This document shows, in pieces, positions 46,401-58,400 of a stretch of 64,000 nucleotides of DNA. A program made the translations under genes and the position numbers. Positions within the stretch are counted from its first letter, which is position 1. Every line of letters begins with the position of its first letter. The notes below the pieces were generated by a model. That model made no database searches, had not been told where the DNA came from, and saw only the letters and a program-made list of their open reading frames with translations. Source of the DNA: Blastomussa wellsi (taxonomy: Eukaryota; Cnidaria; Anthozoa; Scleractinia; Plerogyridae); the NCBI GenBank assembly GCA_947652115.1, contig OX393566.1, positions 17,668,263 through 17,732,262 on the forward strand. Reading direction: 5' to 3'.

Positions 46401-49400
46401 AACTTAAAAGAAACATTCAATGGATGGCAGATCGCCTGCATGCCCAAGAACGATTTTTGGGGACTCATTACGCTTTTCACCCTTGTATTTATTACGGATT
46501 GTTTCTATGGCTAGAAGAGGATCTCGATTCCGAAGGGAATTTCATCCCAATAGCGGACTACACCCAAGGCAAACAGAGTGTTTTGGTCATTGACCGTTTA
46601 CCCTTTCATTGGAACAAAGTGACACATGAACCCTATGATTGGCATCATCAACAATGTTATCCCCACGAGTCGCCTTCCTATTCACAAGCAACCATCATGT
46701 TGATACAGGAAATTCGTTTTCCCCCAAAAAACAACAGATAATCAGCCATTGGGACCATTTACCTTAAGAACTCAAAAGAAACATACAATGGATGGCAGAT
46801 CGCCTGCATGCCAAAGACAGACACGATTACAACAATTACTTTTGGGACTCATTTTTGGTACCTGGGTGTATGTGTATTGCAGTCGTCAACTCGACCTGAA
46901 AAACAAACTAGACGCCCAAGGCAATTACAAGTGGGGGCCGGAAACGAGTCGCTGAACCTCCCGACCCTGATTATCACTTTCGACATGACAATTGTGCCTT
47001 TGATTTTTATTGCCTGGACAGATGAAAAGTGATTGGGACAAATTGCCCGAAGAACTGAAATGTTACATTCAGCAAATAGCAGACGATTTACACTTTCAAG
47101 ACAGACTGCAATAACAACAAAAGTTTTGGACTTCCTTTCACGATCTGCTAGACTCTTGTGCATATTGCAGTGTGTTTGTCAACATGAACAACAGACTTGA
47201 TGACCACGGCATATTCATAGCAAAGCCACAACACTTTTGGGGTTGCGGGCGTTTACCCACCAAATGCAGAATCACACCTTCAGTGGTGGTCCTTTTTTAT
47301 TGTAGTTTTGTGCAACTTTTTTGGAAAGATTTTGAATTCTTCTTCTACCTAATGACAAGAGAATTTGTCCACCTTACTCTGCAAGATGTCATGATTGACA
47401 TAATTTACGCAAACTGCCCCTTACTGAATAAGTAATTGTGTTGAGTTTTGATTGGTTTATTGGATTTTCTTCGTCCTTTATGATTGGTAAAAGTAATAAT
47501 TTCTTTGGTTTTGCTTTATGACACCCAATTGCATGAGATTTCAGCATGTCTAATGAGGCTAAATGGAATTTAGGCAAGGTTAAAACTAAGGCAATGCAGT
47601 GGCTGCATTAATATTATGTGGGGGGTTCCAGGGAGGTTTGCAGGGGCACTACCATGTGCTTTTTTGTGATATTGTCGGTCAAAAGTGTTTGAATTTGCTG
47701 CTTGGCCTTCATAGAAGTGTTTGCATCGTATTTTCTTTGCTTCACATGCCACCGAAATGGACAACGAACAACAGTTTGAGCTCTGCTATGGATTTGGCCT
47801 CCAACCAGACGAACGCAAATGTGGATTTCCTGCCCGTCACACTCCCCGCTTCGACTTCGGGTTCGGAATTCCTCTCGCACGTTTCACTTGGTTCATCATC
47901 TGGCCCTGGTTTATCCGTGGAGACTTTAACCATTTCCATTGTCAATGCACTTCGCCCACTTCTTTCCACGGTAAATGTAAATCAGCCTATGGTTTCGTCT
48001 TGACCGGCGGCCTCGCGTACGGTCACATCCTGTTTGTCCTTGCTGATTTTCCAACCCGCAAGTGGTCGCCTCCAACACTCAATTACCAGCTTCAGTGCAA
48101 CCTCCCAGCATAGGTAGGCGAAATGTTGTTCCTTGCCCTTAAGCTTAAGCTCATCTCTGTTGTCAGCACCAATATCTTCAACATCCATTGATACCAATTT
48201 AACGTCCCTTGGTCCATCCTCAACACCTTCCTTTCAATAACAGTTCATTGTTGGGCCTGGCTTCTCACCTGTTCCTTACAAGTTGGTCTCCCAAATCGTC
48301 TTGGGAAAGTTTGTTGATCTAGCTGAACTGCTCTTGGACAATTTAAAGGATGCCAAGTCGGAACCTCAGCTTCTCTTCGATGGTTGAATCGTTCTCACCT
48401 CCACAAACAAGCAACCGAAGGCAAAAATTGCAGACATCACTGCATGGTCGGAAGCCTTTTCCATCTTTTCCCTGATTTTAGCCTCCCATTATCCTGCGTG
48501 ACTTGACTCTGTATAAACTCTTGATACTTCGTACATACCGCCAATTTCAAGGCAACGCATGGTTGACATATGACAGAGCCTTTTGAGAGCATACAGCTGC
48601 TGCTAACCTTAGAGATTTGTTTAATATTTAACGTCCAGCTGTTCAATTTTTACGCAGCAGGTTCAGGCGTCCGGCGGTCCTTCACCGAGCCGAGAGGTAC
48701 TACGTCTGCAGTTATCTGCAAATCTTGGAACAACAGGTTTTGTGTGGCTCCTACAAGTGTTTGCCGCTTTGCGCATCGCTCCTCGGTTTGTTCATCCACC
48801 CATCGAGCCTCAGAGTGCTTCCAGTGCAAGAAGACACCACCCAGATCCCCAAGCCCTGAGATGTCCAAGCGATGAAAACGTCGTTAAGAACATCTGCTAA
48901 CTTTGCATTTACGTGTTTTTATGCATTTTCTGCCCCTGTTAGTTTCATCTTTTACTGATCCATTGCTCTTTGGGGCATTGTTATAACTCTTCACAGATTG
49001 ACTATTGTTGACGATTGTTTTTTATTTATTATTTTGTTGTTGTTTAGTTACTAGTTGTGTTACAGTTCTTGGTTTTTTTTGCGATTTGGCTGTAAGTTAA
49101 CTCCCCCCACCCCTTTTCATCATTCACCATGATGGTTGCAAAAGGTTTTTGTTGAGTTTCTCCAAGCACTTGCTCGCCTGGAGGATACCTTGGGAGGTGG
49201 GCTGTGGCTCGGTTGCCATGGTGGCCTCCTGGCTGCTGAGGAGATTGCTGCTCTCCTCTGTCGCTACCTTTACGGCACCTACCCTCCAATACTTCAATTG
49301 GCTTCAAGTTTTAACTGTAGGTTTAATGAAAGACCAGCGTGGCATTTTGATTGTTAGATTGTTTAGTTCAGGCATAGCATGCAACCCTCCAAGTTGAAAC

Positions 49401-52400
49401 CATTTTAGTCGCCATGGCGACCAAAATTTTGGAGCTGGCTGAATTGCAACAGAGGTTGCCAGCTGCCGACTAAAATTGAGAAGGATTGAGCACTTGATCT
49501 AACTTTAGTGACTACAATTTTGCACTGGCGACCAAACTTAAACAGTCAAGGAATAAAATAAACTTGGAGGGTTGATAGCATGTCAGTTTCAGGTCATGAC
49601 GGCTTTTCAGTTGAATGTCGCTCATCAATACTCATCTTACTCTTCTATTGGGTGCCTCTGGATTTACACATTTTTACGGGTTGTACACAGGCCTGCTGTT
49701 TTTCAGCTCGAAGATACTCTGGTTTGGTGTGGGGACACATGGTATCTAAGAGCTGGCTCCCAAATTGTCAAGTCTCCTGGATGTCTGATGCACCCAGCCC
49801 CCATATTAGCAATGCAGTTATTAAATATGTTTGTAGTGGTTATGGTTACCTTCAGGACAGCTGAACTCCACGCATGCGTCTCACACAAACAAAATAAATA
49901 TTATAAATCAATAACAATATATGCATTTAGCAAAGGCTAAAGCACAACTCCACATTAGTGAAAATACTTGAGCCTGTGATCAAATGAAAACATTGACCAG
50001 TCAGCACCACAAACTCTGTAGATTATTCCCCAGACACTCTTTCTGGGGTCTATTTGGTTGGACAGAATGTAAGGACAATTTTGCACACCTTCCAATGTAA
50101 AAGCAAATGTTTTACATTGGCAATATCATATCTAGGAGTTCGGTAAAATAATGTGAGACATAATTATTGTTTTGTTCCGTCAAAATAGTGATTTAGTTGG
50201 ACATGTGTCCTTTCACCAGAAAAATTCTTTGCAGCAATGCATGGTGCTCCAAAAGACATGCTTCACACACCAGAGCTCCGCTATAACATGTTGAGGTAGA
50301 CCAATTGGTTAATTACAAAGTGCAATACTGGAGCTGAACTTGGGGGAAGACCTTACTTAACATTGACCGGTACCAGATTACACACATACTTATTTTTACA
50401 TGAAGGTCATTCTACACTTAGTTTTATTTCCAAAAAAAGAAAGAAAATATGGGAGTCGAACCTGGGAAAATTCGACTCAGGATATGCTCACTTACCACTA
50501 TACCAACTGGATTCTACCTGCCAGAAACCCAAGTTTTTCAATATTTATATTGCAAGTAAAATTGTATAAAGTACTTTACCGCCCAAACCACAAAGTGAAA
50601 GCTAACTGCAAGCAAATGGTAGTGGAACTAACCGGTAATGGCACTAACCCCAAGAAAACTGGGTTGGAATAAACTGAAACCAACCAACGACCATGTGTTA
50701 ATGATCTGGTGTTCTGGCAATGGTTCGCCATATAAATTATCATGAAATGCCTAATCTGGTCCCAGTCCGTGTTATGTATGGACTTCCAAACTTGGGAGAG
50801 CCAAGACAAATCCAGCTAGGGCAGGGTGAAGAGCCAGCACCCTAAACCACTCAGCTAAGCTGCCTCAATGTGAAATCAGATGACCACTTTTATTTGTACA
50901 AATTACATTATTCATTCTATATTAACAGTTGCAGTTGTAAATTCACGAACAAAATGTCAGAGAATCTGCAAAATACTTTTATTAAAGCTTACGTTTCAGG
51001 CGAGGAAGGCTCAATTTCGATTTTAAGGGTAGCAAATTCTTTCTCTAGTTCCTCTGCAGCATTTTGTTCACTCTCTGATAGAAATTCTCCTAACGATGTT
51101 GGCAATGGAGTCTTAGAAAGAAACAAACATCAATAATTAACATAAGAAATTGATGGAACATTAAGGAAGTATTAGACATCAGTTAAAATTTAGAATAGAT
51201 GTATCCATGTGTGCATATCCTTGTTTTCCTTCTTCCATTGTAAAACAGATTTGAAGGTAATAGCCTTTTCATTAGCAGGGCACAAGTTAATATAACACAA
51301 ATGGCAGTTAGAAAACGGGCAAACAATTCACTGAAATAAAAACAAGACCTAGCTAGGATTAAGTCATAAGGCAAAGATCAAAGCACACCTTAATAAGCTG
51401 TCTGGGCTGAAATCTCTTTGTATCCTTTGGGTTTGGTTTAATGAACATTTCATCATCAATTTTTGCTTGAATTTTCTGTCGGGCATTCATGCTGTTCTCA
51501 CTTAAAGGCACTGAATGACGTAATCCCTTGGGCAATGACACTCCTTCTTGACTAGATTGAGTGGGAATAGGATTGACTCCACTGAGCTGGCTTGCTGGGC
51601 CTGACAGTGCTGCTTCAGCTGCTACTAAATTCTGGGCTCGAAGAACCTAAAAATCAAACATAATAAATGAATGAATCTGTTTAGGAATCCACCAAAAAGT
51701 GAGCGTTTGGAAGTGGATTGAAAAGAAAGAGCACCGGTCTGCTGTTCTGTGTAAGAGGTTTGAGCCCCAGACTAGGCCAACACTCAGGGTCTTAAAATAA
51801 ATGAGAAGAATGTGTTGCCTTTGCAATGACATCTGCAGATGTTCAGATATTAGTCTTCTCAGATAAGGGCGATAAACTGTATGGGCCATCTCATGCATCT
51901 TCACTGTTATAGTATGTAAAGGATGTTAAAGTAAACCATCTACTTATTGCAAAGTGCATGGTGTTAAGTTGACAGTGTTGTAATAACGGTCTTTGCCTGT
52001 TGCACTACGAAGGTTGTGGTGTGCGACAAATGCAGACTACAGACTTGCAAGTAAATGTCATGTTACCATTTCCATTATTGAGAACTAACCTAGGCATAGA
52101 CACAAAACTAATATCCAGAAAAATGCTCTAAAGATCTATCTGGAAATTCCCAGTTTTTTCCCTAAAAATCCCTCAAAATAATCCCTAAATATCCCCAAAA
52201 TTTTCTAAAAATCTCTAAATATCCCAAACGTTTCCAGTAACAATAGCTTCACTTGGTTCCTCTGTGGGCTCCACCATGTTTGAGACTTACTTCCCTTGGA
52301 ATGATGGGTTGCATTAGAAATCAGAAACACCACTGTACAATTGGATTGCAGACTAGCAGTCACCAATAGGCCATTTCCGAGTTCGCTTGAGCCTCTATTT

Positions 52401-55400
52401 CAAGGCGAGTCTATGTGCAAACTATTTGTAATGAAAATGAGTTTTTATTCATATGGGAAGCAAAACTAATTACCATCACAAAACTTTCGCACTTAGACTC
52501 GCTTTGAAACAGAGGCTCAAGGGAACTCGGAAATGGCCTATTAGTAAACAATTGGACAAAATTATCATTTCATAGGAATTTAGGAAGGGGCAAAGAAAAT
52601 AGAACATTTTTTCTTCCAAATCATCTAAAAATCCCCCACAAATGCTATTTTGTTTTTCTAAAAATCCACATTTCTAAAAATCTCCTGATGCTATAAAAAA
52701 AATCCTAAACAAATTCAGCTCTTTGTGTCTTGGTCTAAGCTAACCTGCAAGCATGCTAACTGAAGTGCTGTTTAAGCTAATCAGAGTGCTAGTCAAGCAA
52801 ATCAGACAAATAATTAGGATAACTGGAGTGCCAGTCTGCATTTGTCGTACACCCCGGGGAAATGCTCAGAGATTATATTAGCTGTGATAAAGTTACTCTT
52901 CAAATCTGAGGGTAAACAAAAGTGATGTAAGAGATATAAAGGTAAGTTTTCTGAAGAAAACAAGAATGTAAGGGAATGTAAATTGTCTGTTTAAGCTGAT
53001 CAGAGTGCTAGTCAAGCAAATCAGACAGATAATTAGGATAACTGGAGTGCCAGTCTGCATTTGTCGTACACCCTGGGGAAATGCTCAGAGATTATATTAG
53101 CTGTGATAAAGTTACTCTTCAAATCTGAGGGTAAACAAAAGTGATGTAAGAGATATAAAGGTAAGTTTTCTGAAGAAAACAAGAATGAAAGGGAATGTAA
53201 ATTGTCTGTTTAAGCTAATCGGAGTGCTAGTCAAGCAAATCAGACAGATAATTAGGATAACTGGAGTGCCAGTCTGCATTTGTCGTACACCCTGGGGAAA
53301 TGCTCAGAGATTATATTAGCTGTGATAAAGTGAACAAAAGTGATGTAAGAGATATAAAGGTACGTTTTCTGAAGAAAACAAGAATGTAAGGGAATGTAAA
53401 TTGTCAGCGATGGATCATGGTGGCAGTGGCCATAATCAACATGTGCCTGCCAGCTAACTGCCTATAAAATACATACACAAAAACTTACTCTTGCTTCAAT
53501 AGCTTCCTCGCACACAGTATCACCAGTTTCCTCAGGTGCCTCCACAGCTTCTTGGGTGTACATTAAATTGTGGTCACTAATACCAAAGATATCTGTAAAG
53601 AAAACAAACAAACAAAGCTTTTTGGACCACAAAAGTTCTAAACTGTCTATTTTCCATTTATGAAGAACAAACTGTCTAGTTAGATGATCTTTGACATTCC
53701 CTTTGCATCTAACACCCTTGTGCACAGGCCACCCAGGATAGAGATGTATACGTTGAGGGGGTGGGAGTTCTGTACATGCACTATGCAACAGAGAAGAAAT
53801 GGTATAAGATGACGTTGGGTCTGGCAATGACAACTTGAGGACATAACAAACCCGTCTGCCATAAGGAAGGTTGGAGACAGAGTGCACTGGGTTACATATA
53901 ATAATTTTATTCGTCCAACTGCTCAGGAGGGATCAACTTTACACTGTTGAGTTAATGGTCATAGCTTTAATTCATTTACTTATCCACAGGCAACAACATG
54001 TATAAGGACTCCACATGAAAACCCATTATACTATTCATAATCTGCTGAAAGCCATCTCAATGCACAAAGGCTTTCCTAATATTTCAGTAAACTTACTCAA
54101 TGTATGCATAAACCTGATGTGTTTTTCAAGATCGCTATCTGTCTTCCTGTGCTGAGAGTGCATCTCTTCCAGCTGCAGTTGCGTTTTGGATGTACATGGA
54201 TCATCAAGCGTGAACAGATCACGCAGTTCTTGATGTGAGAAATATCTGTAACATACATAGTCCCAAATCATGTGAATAGTCATCTCTACTTTCCTCTGGT
54301 AGAGGGATGTGCAAATTCCATGTGAGTATGATCAAATGCACATTACAACAAATATGAAACAAATTAAACATAACATCTTAAGAATCCCAACTGGCAGGAG
54401 GCTGCCAATTGACATTTTACAAAGCATGGTGATTTGAGCTGGGGACCACCAAAAACAAATCTAGGTAGTTGTAGTGAGGAGACCTTGAACCCAGGAACTC
54501 CAGGTTACAAGTCTCTTTGCTTAAGACTATGTTTTATTCGTATGTGCAATTAGGGTGTATGCAAGTGTGAAGGTTTTGTTAGTATTGTTAATTAAATGTC
54601 ATTGTATCTTTTGTTCTTATTCTACCTTTTTAATATTGTTTGATTTTGTTAGTTTCGTTAGCGTTGTAAGGTGTAAGTTAGCGGAAATTGTAGGTGTAAT
54701 GTATTGTATGTAATGAAATTTTCGTAAGTGTCACCTTTCTTTGCTTTTTTTTTGGTAAAGTGTTGTCATTATGTAAGAATAATAAAAAATAAAAATTAAT
54801 TTAAAAAAAGTCCAGTCTCCTACCACTATGCCCTGCTGCCTCACGGCTTTGCCTCATGGTTCTTCCACTATAGCCTGCATGGCAGGCGTCCGAAGGGGAG
54901 GGAGATGGGGAAAAACCAGCATGCGAGGCAAGAAGAAAGACGACGCCTACAAGGATGCTATTGTTTTCATCCCGCCCCTTAATTAAATATGCAAAACCCA
55001 GTCAACTGTGAAATGAACAGCTGTCAAAATGATCCTATCAGAAACGCACCTCTTTTTTTCGCGGCAAAGCTAAGGGGCCGACCATTTAACTCTTGAGGAG
55101 GGTGGGTGATTTTGAAAAAAAATTTCCTGCAAGTGCTTGTTGGAAGAAAAAAATTGCATGCAGTACAAATGAAATAGAAAAAAAATATTGCACTGCTGCA
55201 AGCAAGAAAAAAAGATGCTGCAAAGCTATTTCATTATTCCTGGGGGGCTTTACAAAATCCCAGCAAAACTGAAACCATTCTGGATAATCTGCAAGCCAGC
55301 GAGCCACTCTGGTTAGCCTATTAAAATAACACATTGATTAGCCTTAATAACACGCTGGTTAGCCTAAACAACACACTGGTTAGCCTACAGTTAGCTTAGG

Positions 55401-58400
55401 TAGCTTGCGGTTAGCCCTTATGATGGGATAAGGGATTTCTTTCTTGCCCGGTTCAGAAGGCTCGCAAGTCATAGGAGTCATGCAAGCCATTACGGTTAGC
55501 CTAAATTACACATTGGCTAGCCTAGTTAGCACTGCAGTTAGCCTAGAGTTCCTTAGGTAGCTTGCGGTTAGCCCTTATGATGGGATAAGGGATTTCTTTC
55601 TTGCCCGGTTCAGAAGGCTCGCAAGTCATAGGAGTCATGCAAGCCATTACGGTTAGCCTAAATTACACATTGGCTAGCCTAGTTAGCACTGCAGTCAGCC
55701 TACAGTTCCTTAGGTAGCTTGCGGTTATTGGGATCAGGGATTTCTGGCTTGCTGGCTCGCACTGTATCCAAACTTGTTAGCTTATAACAAGCAGTAATGG
55801 AGGTAAAATTTTCTATTTGAAGAATCAAGTTTTATCAGACAAAGAAAAATAATTTGTTCATTTTTAATCTCTTTAACTGAAGCATTTTCATGTAATTATT
55901 TCTATCGAAATATAAGGTTTTTGCTTTTATGTTCAACTTTGAGTTACTCAATTTAGAATTGGACTGTAAAAAGGCTGAACAAAAATTACTAGAGCTATTT
56001 TTCAAATTAGACCATGATCAACTATCTTTAATTCTGCTTTCACATTTGTTTTGGAGATATCAGTCCACTTTTAAATTGTAACTAATGATTCTAGTACTAA
56101 TTACCATGCTATGAGCATTTCTGAACGGCTTTTTGCTATTTTTTTTTAATTAAGAAACTAAACATTTTCAAATCTACCTGTGAAGCATCACTTTATATTA
56201 AACATGAGAACATTGTTATGACATAATATTAAATGATTCTAAAGAATGACATTCGAAAACATGTAGCTATTCAAGAATGATTTTGTATAGCTTACAACAT
56301 TTAAAGGCTTTGCAGCTCCATATTAGAACTATTACTGCAATAACCACAATGTAAATGTAAATCAATTCTGTAAATGTAAACACATGACACTTTTTGTGGG
56401 AAAAAATCCTGCAGAGCATTTAGGAGGGAAAAAAATATCCTGCCCACCAGGTTGCTAGTAAAAAAACTTGCTGACCAGAAATCACCCCCCTCCCCCCTCA
56501 AGAGTTAAATGGTCGGCCCCTAAAGGCTGTAGGCACCAATGGGTTATCGAATGTCTTGTTTTTTTGCCTTTATGTGCGAGAAAATGACAACGTAAAACGG
56601 TTATAGAATTTTAACGAATGGAAAACGCAGAAAGAGGTCACCCGAAAAAGGAAAACAATTGCAACAACGTGTGTAGAGTTTGTTGTGTAAATCTCAAGTT
56701 AACATATGACAATTAAGCAGCAAAATCTTGGGTGAATTCATTTAAACCATCGGCGAGAAAAGAAATATTCGGGGTTGTTTTGAGCGAATCTCTAAAGAAT
56801 GTAGGGATATCAGTGCTTGCTTCTCAAAACAATTTGATGCTTGCATGTTACCGGAAGATAAAGAACTTATGTGAACTTTTCCGGTTCACAGCAAAAGGTT
56901 TCACCCATGGCCAAAATAGAATGCGAAATACAGAGACAAAGTAACGCAACACTCACCTTTTGGAAGAGATTTATTTATGACATCATATCAATGTGGGACT
57001 CAAAACAGAGACAAAATAGAAAAATTTCTCTTGAAAGCAAACAGCTTTCATCCTACAATCAAATTCACAGCTGAAAGCTATAAAGGCTAAACAATCTTTT
57101 TCTTGCGAACTGCAGGAGTCGTGCAGGCCCGTCAACACTTAAAAAACTCAATCGCTAAATAATCCCAATTCTCCACAATGAATAAATAAACATTTACTGA
57201 AAGTGGTGTTCTCCTTCAGTGATTGAAGAATCCGCTTATCTGTGGCACTTTCCGCCGATGCAAACACAACATCAAATTTGCCTTCTATGATCTCCTTCAG
57301 ACTGTCTAGCTTCTCAGGCAAATTGCAAGCAGTATGTAAATATATCATAGATTCCCCTTCCATAATCTGGTCGTTTATGATGCTGACCAATGGTGTCATG
57401 ACCAGCAAAGATGCATAGTTTCCAGCTTCGGCTCTTTTTTTCGCAAGCAACACAAGAAGCTGAAAAATAAGATACTTTCCATAGCCTGTTGGCAAAACGG
57501 CTGGAAGATCCATTCTTTCAAACAAATCCCTAATCGCTTTCTTTTGCTCTACTTTGAGTACGTGACTTTGCTGGTCATTCATCTGCCATAATATAAATAT
57601 GAGTTGACTAGTGACACGCCACTGACCAATCAGATCGATGGAGTGAGCAATTCATTAAATCTGTCCAATCAGGATTTTTTCGTTCGTCTGGTGGACGAAA
57701 AAACAAAGAAAACAATAGCATCCTTGCAGGCGCCCTCTTTCTCCTCGCGCCCTCACCTTGCACGCTGCTTTTCGCCCATCTCCCTCCCCTTCGGACGCCT
57801 GCCAGGCAGGCTACTACCACTAGACCACACTGTTGGTGGAGGTGGCAGCAGTAGTAGTAAAGCAGTTTTCTTCGGACCATTAACCTTGACATAAAAATAC
57901 TAGAGAAACATGAGGCAAAAAACTCTTTTGACCTCAATGGGATCTAAACCATCCCCTCCCAACACTTTACTTTCATTCTTAGATGCTTGAAAGTTACGCA
58001 AAGATGGCTACACGCCTCACATTACCTGAAAGGATTCTTTGAAGAGCCTGTGGTCTGTTTCATTAATGCATCTTTGAAGATCTGCTTGCGATAGATCTTC
58101 TCTTCAAGTGTTCCACAAGTGATGAGGCGGTAGATGACTACAGTCTTCTTCTGTCCAATGCGATACACTCTGTTAACAAACAACACATAGTATTTAAAAG
58201 AACAGCCTTTTAAGCCAAACTGGCTCATAGCTGCCAGTGCATAACTCCGGTTTCTGTAGCATGAAGCGGCTAGGAGTATTTCTACTCTCCATGGATGGGA
58301 TGCTAGTCCATTGCAGGTTACACCCCACTATTCTGTCAGGTTGCCCCAACAATTCACTGGTACCCATCTATACTCCTGGGTGGAAAGAGGCACTATGAGA

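Noticed and set aside
49572..49940. 122-codon plus-strand frame
   Set aside because: No family features. It starts in the 8-bp duplication of a MITE and has no splice support.
52777..53405. Possible CRISPR-like array
   Set aside because: Whole 217-bp units repeat with no short repeat/variable spacer pattern, in a eukaryotic intron.
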